NCBI GenBank assembly: GCA_030043235.1 | Contig: JASHYF010000327.1 | Span: 1-5,968, forward strand | Source of the DNA: Solirubrobacteraceae bacterium | Lineage (GTDB): Bacteria > Actinomycetota > Thermoleophilia > Solirubrobacterales > Solirubrobacteraceae | Reading direction: 5' to 3' | DNA length: 5,968 bases | Part shown: piece after piece, positions 1-5,484 of the stretch | Layout of the letters: the number at the start of each line of letters is the position of its first letter | How positions within the stretch are numbered: position 1 is the stretch's first letter | The notes under the pieces: model-generated | Told to the model about the DNA's origin: nothing | Seen by the model: the letters and a program-made list of their open reading frames with translations, nothing else | Databases searched by the model: none | Program-made: the position numbers and the translations under genes

Positions 1-2
1 AG

Positions 3-62
3 TACCTTCCCGCTTTCATCGCTGATGTCGGCACGTGGATCGAAGGTCTATTGACTCAGTGA
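3..62 (+). CDS. Possible C-terminal end of a plus-strand gene (partial)
   Basis: Frame 3 of the plus strand is open from the window edge to a TGA at 60-62 and reads YLPAFIADVGTWIEGLLTQ, an ordinary-looking mixed hydrophobic/charged C-terminus. I do not recognise a family. Only 19 residues are visible and frame 1 is also open to position 54, so this may be chance. If real, the gene converges on the minus-strand UDG-family gene, with the tandem repeat between the two ends. Base composition over the first 120 bases is clearly lower in G+C than the rest of the window, so codon bias does not help decide. Confidence 0.25.
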   Translation, partial: YLPAFIADVGTWIEGLLTQ

Positions 63-260
63 TGGGTGATGGCCAGCCACACGTGGCGAAAGTCGTGAGC
101 CGCATGGCTAGATGAAGCTTTCAAGGTCGGCCTGACGCTGCATTTCAGGTCGGCCTGACGCGGCATCTCAAGGTCGGCCTGACGCGGCATTTCAAGGTCG
201 GCCTGACGCGGCATCTCAAGGTCGGCCTGACCGGCAAGGGCGCTCGGAACGACGGCCGGC
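63..260. other. Non-coding stretch left of the UDG-family gene
   Basis: No convincing gene is seen in these roughly 200 bases. Frames open on the minus strand here only translate the 24-bp repeat into an 8-residue periodic peptide (QADLEMPR units), the signature of repeat DNA rather than a protein. The left part (63-120) is plain, lower-GC sequence. The right part is the tandem array plus about 28 bases before the UDG-family stop codon. I see no stem followed by a T-run, so I cannot name an intrinsic terminator for the minus-strand genes that end here. Confidence 0.6.
123..232. repeat. 24-bp intergenic tandem repeat, five copies
   Basis: The core GGTCGGCCTGA begins at 125, 148, 172, 196 and 220, giving periods of 23, 24, 24 and 24 bp. 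The linker after the core is GCGGCATTTCAA or GCGGCATCTCAA (the first copy has GCTG), and the T/C variant alternates along the array, which suggests duplication of a two-unit block. The last copy breaks off into CCGGCAAGGG. Units are contiguous with no unique spacers, so it is a minisatellite-like array and not CRISPR. It lies just downstream of the stop codon of the UDG-family gene. Role unknown. Confidence 0.93.
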
Positions 261-866
261 TCAGTACGGCGGCTGCGCCGCGTACCAGTCGCCGAGCACG
301 CGGAAGGCCGCCCAGAACGCGCGCTTGGCGTCCTGCTCGTCGAGCGAATCGTCGATGCTGGGCACATACAGGGCGTCGACCATCGGGGTGAGCTGCTGGA
401 TCTCGCCGAGGGTGTCGTGCAGCTCGCGGCCCAGCGGCACGTCCATCTCGTTGAGCGCGGCCAGCGCGTCGGCGCCCATCACCACCACGATCTTCGGCTG
501 CACGATCGCTATCTCCTCGACCACGCGCGAGACGCACGCGAAGTCGGCCAGCGAGGAGTCGCTCAGCGGGCACTTCACGCACAGCGTGCCGTACACGGCG
601 AGCGGGTCGATCGACAGCCGCTTCAGCGACTTCATCAGCGCGCCGCCGGCGCGGCCGTAGAAGGCCACGCCCTCCTCGATCTCCGACGGCAGGGCCGAGT
701 ACTTCAGCAGCACGATGTCCGCCTGCGGGTGCCCTGAGCCGAGCACGGGCATGAGGTTCCCGCGGGGGCAGTGCGGGCACGCCTGCAGCTCGCGCGTCAG
801 GTTGTTGAGCTCGCGGATGGCGCGCTCGAGATACTTCTCGCGGATCTCGTCGTCGGTCACGGGCAT
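261..866 (-). CDS. Divergent Fe-S uracil-DNA glycosylase superfamily protein
   Basis: This 201-residue protein aligns by eye along its length with family 4 uracil-DNA glycosylases, which remove uracil from DNA and carry a [4Fe-4S] cluster. The four cysteines in family-like positions are C30 and C33 (CPHC), C99 (in TLCVKCP) and C111 (FACVSRV). GSGHPQADIVLL, FYGRAGGALMKSL and IVQPKIVVVMGADAL match the family's strand, loop and helix segments. Both catalytic motifs are altered: the GEAPG site reads KYSALPSE (55-62), and the HPSP region near the C-terminus reads VPSIDD (169-173) with no histidine. It may bind DNA or a nucleotide without family 4 catalysis. I chose the ATG at 866 because family-like sequence begins there, with a weak GGGG upstream. 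An in-frame ATG at 914 would add 16 residues and also fits. It lies 142 bp after the PHP gene, possibly the last gene of the operon. Confidence 0.82.
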   Translation of the reverse strand: MPVTDDEIREKYLERAIRELNNLTRELQACPHCPRGNLMPVLGSGHPQADIVLLKYSALPSEIEEGVAFYGRAGGALMKSLKRLSIDPLAVYGTLCVKCPLSDSSLADFACVSRVVEEIAIVQPKIVVVMGADALAALNEMDVPLGRELHDTLGEIQQLTPMVDALYVPSIDDSLDEQDAKRAFWAAFRVLGDWYAAQPPY

Positions 867-1008
867 CGACCCCGACGGATTTGACGAGGCGTCGTCTTGT
901 CCTTGACGGTGCATCACGACTTGCGCGTTCGTTGCCCGCCCGTGCCGCCGACGGGGGTGCGCCCGGGCGTGAACTGCCCGTAGGGCGCTATCTCCCGGCT
1001 CGTGCCCT
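867..1008. other. Gap between PHP-fusion and UDG-family genes
   Basis: This 142-bp stretch (94 bp if the UDG-family gene starts at 914) has no recognisable promoter or T-run terminator. It contains the 10-bp perfect palindrome CGCCCGGGCG at 960-969 and follows directly on the GC-rich hairpin at 1012-1038. Two minus-strand frames stay open across it: one belongs to an N-terminal extension of the UDG-family gene, the other is a shadow frame from the PHP gene. Neither looks like conserved protein. Confidence 0.4.
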
Positions 1009-2553
1009 TCAGGGTGCGCCCCAGAACGGGGCGCGCCCACCACCGCGCGCCCGATGCAGTCGCTTCAGGCGCCGCGCCTTGCTCGCCCGCCGCGCCGAGC
1101 GGGGCGTCGCGCGTGTCTGCAGGAACTTCAGCGCCTGCACGTACAGCAGCGAGGAGGGACGCGTGAGGATCTCGGCGTCGCGCAGCGACTGCATGAACTC
1201 GCCCGGGCCGTCGAAGTCGCGCATGCGTATGCGCACGGAGCCGAGACCTTGTGCCACGTGCGAGTCCGAGCCGGCGCCCGCTGGGATCCGGTACTTGGCG
1301 GCGAAGCGCACGGCCTCGTCGTTGAACTCGCTGATCGCGACGCGCGGGTTGAACACCTCGATCGCGTCCACCTCGTCGAGGATCTCCAGCAGGTGCTGGT
1401 AGTCGGGCACCGCGTGCATGCGGTCGAACGGGTGCGGCACGTACACGAGACCGCCCTGGCGCTTGATCTCCGCGACGGTGTCTCTGAGGCTGAGCCCGCG
1501 CGGGATCAGCTCCTTGATGAACAGGCCGATCACCTCGCCCTCTCCGGCCGTCTTGATCTCCTCGCCCACGATCACCTTCAGATCCGGTCCCCCGGGCGGG
1601 TGGGGACCGGATCGGTGCGGACCGGATCGGTGCGGACCGGATCGGTGGGGACCGGATCGCTGGAATCTGGCCGCCAGCGCCTGCGCCTCGAGCGCGCCGG
1701 AGATCTCGTTGTGGTCGGTCACCGCGATCGCCCCAAGCCCCTGCTCGCGCGCGCTCGCCAGCAGCACCTCCACGGGGGTGGCGCAGTCGTAGGAGTGGTC
1801 GCTGTGCATGTGCAGGTCGACCTCCACCAGCGCGCGCCCGGACAGCGTGCGCGCGAGCTCCGCGTCGCCGTCGACGGGGTGCCGGCGCGCGGCCACGCGG
1901 CGGTAGATCCGCTCGAGCTCGCCGGCCGCGCCGTCGTCGTCGCGCACGAGCTCGTACTCGCCGGGGAAGTGGTGTCGCATCAGCTGCGCCGTCTCCGGCA
2001 GGCTGGCCAGGCGTGCGTCGAGGCGGCCGAAGAAGCTCTCCACGAAGCGGCGCGCGACGAGCGTGGAGAGCAGGCGCTCGCTGGAGGAGTGGAAGGAGCC
2101 GACGTTCAGCGCGCGCGAGTGGCGCAGCGCCGCCGCGGACGTGCTCGGGGCGAACGGCTCGTGCACGTGAACGAAGTCGAGTGGAACGGTGCTCAGCAGT
2201 TCCTCGACCGTGCGTCTCACGTCGATCGGCAGCGCCGCCGGGCGCCGGCGGGAGTTGTGGGCCCGCCCCGTGGGTATCAGATCGAGCACCTCGCCCACCG
2301 CGATCACGCGCGGTGTCCCCCCGTCGGTTCCCTCGAGCAGGGACGCGGCACCCCCTGCTCGGCCGCGTGCTGCGCGCAGCGCCCTGCGCGAGGCGCGCAC
2401 GCGCTCCTGCGAGCGCGACGGCGCGAGCACGAGCACGCGGTGCCCGCGACGAGAGAGCTCCGCGGCGACGCGCTCGACGTGGGCGTTGACCTGGTTGTCC
2501 TCGGCCTCCCACGGATACGGGGTCACGTGGGCTATCGAGAACGTGGCGGTCAT
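1009..2553 (-). CDS. GT4 (PimA-like) N-terminal half fused to PHP metallohydrolase domain
   Basis: This 514-residue protein has two parts. Residues 1-210 resemble the N-terminal Rossmann half of GT4 glycosyltransferases, notably mycobacterial PimA: VTPYPW (10-15), AELSRRGHRVLVLAPS (31-46), VHVHEPFAPSTSAAAL (128-143) and GSFHSS (152-157), whose H155 matches the position of PimA's essential FHTS histidine. The C-terminal nucleotide-sugar-binding half is absent. From about 243 a PHP phosphoesterase-type domain follows with all usual metal-ligand motifs: DLHMHSDHS (246-254), TDHN (279-282), GEE (330-332), VPHPFD (372-377) and GSDSH (428-432). A run of four RSGPH units (299-318) interrupts the PHP domain, and the tail (484-514) is very basic. 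The ATG at 2553 lies 10 bp past the ino1 stop without a clear Shine-Dalgarno, suggesting translational coupling. It is probably cytoplasmic, since no signal peptide or membrane span is seen. Substrate unknown; a phosphorylated inositol lipid or sugar is a guess from context. Confidence 0.88.
   Translation of the reverse strand: MTATFSIAHVTPYPWEAEDNQVNAHVERVAAELSRRGHRVLVLAPSRSQERVRASRRALRAARGRAGGAASLLEGTDGGTPRVIAVGEVLDLIPTGRAHNSRRRPAALPIDVRRTVEELLSTVPLDFVHVHEPFAPSTSAAALRHSRALNVGSFHSSSERLLSTLVARRFVESFFGRLDARLASLPETAQLMRHHFPGEYELVRDDDGAAGELERIYRRVAARRHPVDGDAELARTLSGRALVEVDLHMHSDHSYDCATPVEVLLASAREQGLGAIAVTDHNEISGALEAQALAARFQRSGPHRSGPHRSGPHRSGPHPPGGPDLKVIVGEEIKTAGEGEVIGLFIKELIPRGLSLRDTVAEIKRQGGLVYVPHPFDRMHAVPDYQHLLEILDEVDAIEVFNPRVAISEFNDEAVRFAAKYRIPAGAGSDSHVAQGLGSVRIRMRDFDGPGEFMQSLRDAEILTRPSSLLYVQALKFLQTRATPRSARRASKARRLKRLHRARGGGRAPFWGAP
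1012..1038 (-). other. GC-rich hairpin at the 3' end of the PHP-fusion gene
   Basis: GGGTGCGCCCC (1012-1022) and GGGGCGCGCCC (1028-1038) form an 11-bp stem with a 5-base loop (AGAAC). One position is a G-T wobble on the plus strand and an A-C mismatch in the minus-strand transcript. The stem lies in the last codons of the PHP gene, just before the TGA at 1009-1011. No T-run follows in the direction of transcription, so it is not a typical intrinsic terminator; it could be a processing or attenuation structure, or chance in GC-rich DNA. Confidence 0.45.
1581..1613. repeat. Perfect 12-bp inverted repeat inside PHP coding sequence
   Basis: GATCCGGTCCCC (1581-1592) is the exact reverse complement of GGGGACCGGATC (1602-1613), with a 9-base loop. 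The right arm is part of the first unit of the 15-bp tandem array, so the left arm is effectively one further unit in inverted orientation. The transcript would form a very stable hairpin in the middle of the reading frame. Confidence 0.9.
1600..1659 (-). repeat. 15-bp in-frame coding minisatellite, four RSGPH units
   Basis: Four contiguous 15-bp units occupy 1600-1614, 1615-1629, 1630-1644 and 1645-1659 on the plus strand. They read GTGGGGACCGGATCG (outer two) or GTGCGGACCGGATCG (inner two), so they differ only at one base, G or C. On the coding strand each encodes Arg-Ser-Gly-Pro-His. The unit is a multiple of three, so copy number can change without a frameshift. The array falls between the TDHN and GEE motifs of the PHP domain, presumably as a surface loop. 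Confidence 0.95.
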
Positions 2554-2563
2554 GGTGCAGCGA

Positions 2564-3838
2564 TTATCCCGTGCGCTCGGCCACCCTTCGCGGCTTGGAC
2601 GTGGGACGCCCCGCGTACTTGGCGATGAACGCCTCGGTGTCCATGCGCGCCTGCTCGTCCGGGCGCTGGTTGTGCGGCGACTTCATCAGGTAGGACGACG
2701 GCCCGTCGAGCTGGCCGGCGACGCCGTGGTTGAGCGCAAGCTTGCAGCAGCGCACCGCGTCGATCACGATTCCCGCCGAGTTGGGCGAGTCCCACACCTC
2801 GAGCTTCAGCTCCACGTTCAGCGGCACGTCCCCGAACGCCTGGCCCTCGAGGCGTATGTGCGCCCACTTGCGATCGGTCAGCCAGGGCACGTAGTCCGAC
2901 GGACCCACGTGCACGTCGCTCGGCGGCAGCTCGTGGTCCATGATCGAGGTGACCGCGTTGGTCTTGGAGATCTTCTTTGACTCCAGCCGCTCGCGCTCGA
3001 GCATGTTGTAGAAGTCCATGTTGCCGCCCACGTTCAGCTGCGAGGTGCGCTCGAGCTCCACGCCGCGCTCGGCGAACAGCCGCGCGAGCGCGCGGTGCAC
3101 GATCGTGGCGCCCACCTGCGACTTGATGTCATCGCCGACGATCGGCAGCCCAGCCTCTTTGAAGCGCCTGTCCCAATAGTCCTCGCGGGCGATGAACACG
3201 GGGATGCAGTTGACGAAGCCACAGCCCGCATCGAGCACCTGCTCGACGTACCACTTGGTCGCCTGCTCGGAGCCGACGGGCAGGTAGGAGACGACCACGT
3301 CGGTGTGCGTCTCGCGCAGGATGCGCACGATGTCGGCGGTCTCGCCGGGTGCCTTGGTGATCTTTTCCTTGAGGTACCTGCCCAAGCCGTCGTGGGTCAT
3401 GCCCCGGTGCACCGGAACGCCCAGTTTCTTGGGAACGGCGCGCGCCCCGTTGGCGAACTTGATCGTGTTGTTCTGGCCTGCCCAGATCGCCTGCCCGAGA
3501 TCCTTGCCGACCTTCGTGGAGTCGATGTCGAAGGCCGCCGTGAACTCGATGTCGCGCACGTGGTAGCCGCCCAGATCGACGTGCATCAGGCCCGGCACGC
3601 GCTGCGCGGGATCGGCGTCGCGGTAGTAGTGCACGCCCTGCACGAACGAGCAGGCGCAGTTGCCCACGCCGATGATCGCCACGCGCACCTTCTCGGACTG
3701 GTGGCTGGCCGGTTCGGGGATGCTGGCCTTACCGGGGATGCGAGCGCTGGCGAGCGTCTCCCGGTTTCGGTAGCGAGCGTCTCCCGGTTCGGCGGCGCCG
3801 TTGCTGGCGGCGCGGCCGTTGCGTTTGTGTGTGCTCAC
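2564..3838 (-). CDS. ino1: myo-Inositol-3-phosphate synthase (Ino1)
   Basis: The enzyme converts glucose-6-phosphate to 1L-myo-inositol-1-phosphate (also numbered 3-phosphate) using NAD in an oxidation-aldol-reduction cycle, the committed step to inositol lipids and, in actinobacteria, mycothiol. The 424-residue product closely resembles actinobacterial Ino1 (about 365 residues). Seen are the NAD-binding IIGVGNCA (55-62), SYLPVGSE (184-191), [16 protein letters not shown] (234-249), [10 protein letters not shown] (267-276), [16 protein letters not shown] (278-293), [11 protein letters not shown] (346-356) and YLMKSP (383-388). The start is GTG at 3838, chosen because GGGAAGGA lies 7 bases upstream. 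The first 49 residues are a low-complexity extension beyond the usual family start and contain a 23-bp DNA repeat. It lies 52 bp after the CDP-alcohol phosphotransferase gene and 10 bp before the GT4/PHP gene, so it supplies inositol phosphate within one operon. Confidence 0.97.
   Translation of the reverse strand: MSTHKRNGRAASNGAAEPGDARYRNRETLASARIPGKASIPEPASHQSEKVRVAIIGVGNCACSFVQGVHYYRDADPAQRVPGLMHVDLGGYHVRDIEFTAAFDIDSTKVGKDLGQAIWAGQNNTIKFANGARAVPKKLGVPVHRGMTHDGLGRYLKEKITKAPGETADIVRILRETHTDVVVSYLPVGSEQATKWYVEQVLDAGCGFVNCIPVFIAREDYWDRRFKEAGLPIVGDDIKSQVGATIVHRALARLFAERGVELERTSQLNVGGNMDFYNMLERERLESKKISKTNAVTSIMDHELPPSDVHVGPSDYVPWLTDRKWAHIRLEGQAFGDVPLNVELKLEVWDSPNSAGIVIDAVRCCKLALNHGVAGQLDGPSSYLMKSPHNQRPDEQARMDTEAFIAKYAGRPTSKPRRVAERTG
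3750..3789. repeat. 17-bp direct repeat, 23-bp period, in the ino1 5' end
   Basis: GCGAGCGTCTCCCGGTT occurs at 3750-3766 and again at 3773-3789, separated by TCGGTA. The 23-bp period is not a multiple of three, so the two copies are translated in different frames (around NRETLAS and EPGDARY). The octamer GGGGATGC also occurs twice nearby (3716-3723 and 3734-3741). The repeats lie wholly within the poorly conserved N-terminal extension of Ino1, before the NAD-binding fold. Confidence 0.9.
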
Positions 3839-3845
3839 TGAGAAG

Positions 3846-3853
3846 TCCTTCCC
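3846..3853 (-). promoter_or_regulatory. Shine-Dalgarno site for ino1
   Basis: On the minus strand GGGAAGGA stands 7 bases before the GTG at 3838. It is the best ribosome-binding site in the window and settles the ino1 start on a GTG rather than the in-frame GTG at codon 51. Genes on either side have weak or no such site, so ino1 may be translated more strongly than its neighbours (inference). Confidence 0.8.
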
Positions 3854-3890
3854 TGAGGTTCGAGCTAACTACTCCGCCGCGCCCGCCAGG

Positions 3891-4577
3891 TCACACCGGC
3901 GGGCCGGCGGGCGCGGAGAGCTGCCGGCGTACGTGCCAGATGCGCTGGGCGACGGTCACGAGGCTGAGCGCGGCGAGCACGTACACGGCCGGCTGCAGCA
4001 GCTCGAAGCTGCCGAGCGAGGCGCCCCGCGCGAACAGCAGCCCGATCGCCAGGATCACCACGCGCACCGGGCGCGTGGCGAGCCCCACCTTGCACTCCAC
4101 CCCGAGCGCCTCCGCGCGCGCGCGCGTGTAGCTCACCATCAGCGACGCCAGCACCGCGATCACAACCGCGGCCGCCGCCACGCGGTTGCCGTGCAGCGCG
4201 AAGTAGCCGGCGACGGCGGCCAGCACCACGCCCTCCTCGACGCGGTCGAGCGTCGAGTCGAGGAACGCCCCGAAGGGGGTGCCCTTGCCCGACATGCGCG
4301 AGTAGCGCCCGTCGAGCGTGTCCATGGTCGAGCCCACGACGAACGCCACGCCGCCGAGGAAGAACAGCCGCTCCCACACGAGCGCCGCGGCGACGAGGTT
4401 GAGCACGAACCCCGTCAGCGAGATCGCGTTGGGGGTGAGGCGCGACTCGATCAGGCGGTTGCGGACGAGCTCGCGGCGTTCGCCCGCGCCGATCGGCGCG
4501 CGTACGCGCCGTGCCGAGGAGCGGTGGGCGGCACGGCGCGCGCGGCGCGAGGGGACGTGCTGTCGTGGCGGTGTCAT
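3891..4577 (-). CDS. CDP-alcohol phosphatidyltransferase, probable PI-phosphate synthase
   Basis: This 228-residue integral membrane protein carries the full CDP-alcohol phosphotransferase signature: D86-x2-D89-G90-x3-R94-x8-G103-x3-D107-x3-D111, with serine instead of the usual alanine before R94. The aspartates bind the divalent metal and the CDP-linked donor. Hydrophobic segments at about 51-67, 71-85, 115-128, 134-149, 171-183 and 195-210 fit the six-helix fold. SYTRARAEALG (149-159) resembles SYxKARAE of mycobacterial phosphatidylinositol-phosphate synthase. Because ino1 follows 52 bp downstream, the most likely reaction is CDP-diacylglycerol plus inositol phosphate giving phosphatidylinositol phosphate and CMP. 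A PgsA-like glycerol-phosphate specificity cannot be excluded. The ATG at 4577 is 12 bp after the PAP2 stop, with AGGG directly upstream, and the first 40 residues are Arg-rich and may be partly untranslated. Confidence 0.9.
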   Translation of the reverse strand: MTPPRQHVPSRRARRAAHRSSARRVRAPIGAGERRELVRNRLIESRLTPNAISLTGFVLNLVAAALVWERLFFLGGVAFVVGSTMDTLDGRYSRMSGKGTPFGAFLDSTLDRVEEGVVLAAVAGYFALHGNRVAAAAVVIAVLASLMVSYTRARAEALGVECKVGLATRPVRVVILAIGLLFARGASLGSFELLQPAVYVLAALSLVTVAQRIWHVRRQLSAPAGPPV

Positions 4578-4589
4578 CCCTGCCGGCCG

Positions 4590-5381
4590 CTACACCCTGG
4601 CGCTCAATTGCGGGCCGGAGACGTTTGGGAAGCGCCACGCCGGCGGCCACACGCGCGCCAGCCGGCGCGCGGCGTAGGCGGACACGGCGGCCGTGAGCGC
4701 GCCGAGCAGGGCGTCGATCAGGAAGTGGTTGGCGGTCACGACGATCACGAACACGATCAGCGGCGGGTACAGCAGCCACAGCACGCGCACGATGCGCCAG
4801 CGCGCGAGGCGCGAGAGCGGCCAGCCGGCGATCAGCGCGAACGCGACGTGCATCGAGGGCACGGCCGCGTACAGGTTGGTGACGGCGCTGAGCGAGGCGC
4901 TCTGGTTGTCGATGTGCACGCCGGTGGTCTGGGCGACGGTGTCGGCGAACCCCCACTCGGGCAGGAAGCGCGGCGGCGCGGTGGGGAAGACCATGTACAC
5001 GACGAGCGCGATGCCCATCGCGATCATGAACGTGTTGCGCACGAGGTAGAAGCTGGCGTTGTGGCGCACGTACAGGTAGACGAGCGTGGCGATGATCATG
5101 CTCGTCTGCGCGTTCACGTAGATCCAGCTGCACAGCACCATCACGAAGTGGCTGCCCGACGCCCACGCCTGAATCGAAGGCTCCACGAAGATGTGCAGCG
5201 TGCGCTCGATCGAGATCAGCTCGCGCGCGTGCGCGAACGCGGCGTTCGCGTCCCCCTCCGCGAGCCCGCGCACGAGCCGGTAGGCGAGCAGCACCGAGGC
5301 GAACAGGCACACCTGCCACAGCGCGTCGAGCCAGCCGTGGGGCAGCAGACGCGCCTGCAGAACGCGAGCGCGAGCGAGCAT
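4590..5381 (-). CDS. PAP2-superfamily membrane protein, inositolphosphotransferase (Aur1)-like
   Basis: This 263-residue multi-pass membrane protein belongs to the PAP2 (phosphatidic acid phosphatase type 2) superfamily. It fits best the subgroup including eukaryotic inositol-phosphorylceramide synthase Aur1, which moves phosphoinositol from phosphatidylinositol to an acceptor lipid. Motifs in order are PTAPPRFLP (133-141), AVPSMHVAFA (173-182, H178) and TANHFLIDALLG (216-227, H219 and D223), the histidine pair and aspartate of the active site. Hydrophobic stretches lie near 21-38, 78-104, 116-132, 173-187 and 200-216. The role could be lipid phosphatase (for example of phosphatidylinositol phosphate) or head-group transferase. 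The ATG at 5381 begins the first recognisable helix region. An in-frame ATG at 5504 would add 41 low-complexity residues and overlap the preceding gene by 20 bp. The stop is 12 bp before the CDP-alcohol phosphotransferase gene, indicating an operon. Confidence 0.88.
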   Translation of the reverse strand: MLARARVLQARLLPHGWLDALWQVCLFASVLLAYRLVRGLAEGDANAAFAHARELISIERTLHIFVEPSIQAWASGSHFVMVLCSWIYVNAQTSMIIATLVYLYVRHNASFYLVRNTFMIAMGIALVVYMVFPTAPPRFLPEWGFADTVAQTTGVHIDNQSASLSAVTNLYAAVPSMHVAFALIAGWPLSRLARWRIVRVLWLLYPPLIVFVIVVTANHFLIDALLGALTAAVSAYAARRLARVWPPAWRFPNVSGPQLSARV

Positions 5382-5484
5382 CCTGCGGAAGCCTAGACGA
5401 TGCTCCCGGCGGGCGATATCCGCAGCTCTCGCCGGCGGGCGAGCGCGGTGCGTCGTGGGCGGACGGCCGCCGCCGCGCGCCCCC
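5382..5484. other. 103-bp gap before the PAP2 gene
   Basis: Between the TGA of the upstream partial gene and the chosen PAP2 start there are 103 bases. They translate in the PAP2 frame to a Pro/Arg/Ala-rich stretch without hydrophobic pattern, which is why I treat them as leader rather than coding. A GGGAG on the minus strand lies about 22 bases before the ATG at 5381, too far for a normal ribosome-binding site. No clear promoter boxes or terminator stem were found. Confidence 0.4.

Noticed and set aside
123..232. CRISPR array
   Set aside because: Units are contiguous without unique spacers, and no cas genes are nearby.
56..367. Minus-strand small protein with QADLEMPR repeats
   Set aside because: The periodic peptide is just the 24-bp array translated, and the remainder overlaps the UDG-family gene out of frame.
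1012..1038. Intrinsic terminator after the PHP gene
   Set aside because: The stem is strong but no T-run follows on the minus strand and it lies before the stop codon, so I list it only as a hairpin.
914..2512. Minus-strand 532-codon frame overlapping the PHP gene
   Set aside because: It is Arg/Ala/Gly-rich in the wrong frame; the conserved GT4 and PHP motifs are all in the 1009-2553 frame.
1054..2628. Long plus-strand open frame (524 codons) opposite the GT4/PHP gene
   Set aside because: It is antisense to a gene with clear domain motifs and has the His/Arg/Val/Ala-rich composition typical of a complementary-strand shadow in high-GC DNA, with no recognisable motif.
4113..4126. Seven CG dinucleotides in a row (possible Z-DNA)
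   Set aside because: It lies inside the CDP-alcohol phosphotransferase codons for an Arg/Ala run and is expected from codon bias at this GC content.
3801..5396. Long plus-strand open frame (531 codons) opposite the two membrane enzyme genes
   Set aside because: Composition is dominated by Arg, His, Ala and Glu, and it runs across three genes and their gaps. It is a shadow of G/C-biased third positions on the other strand.
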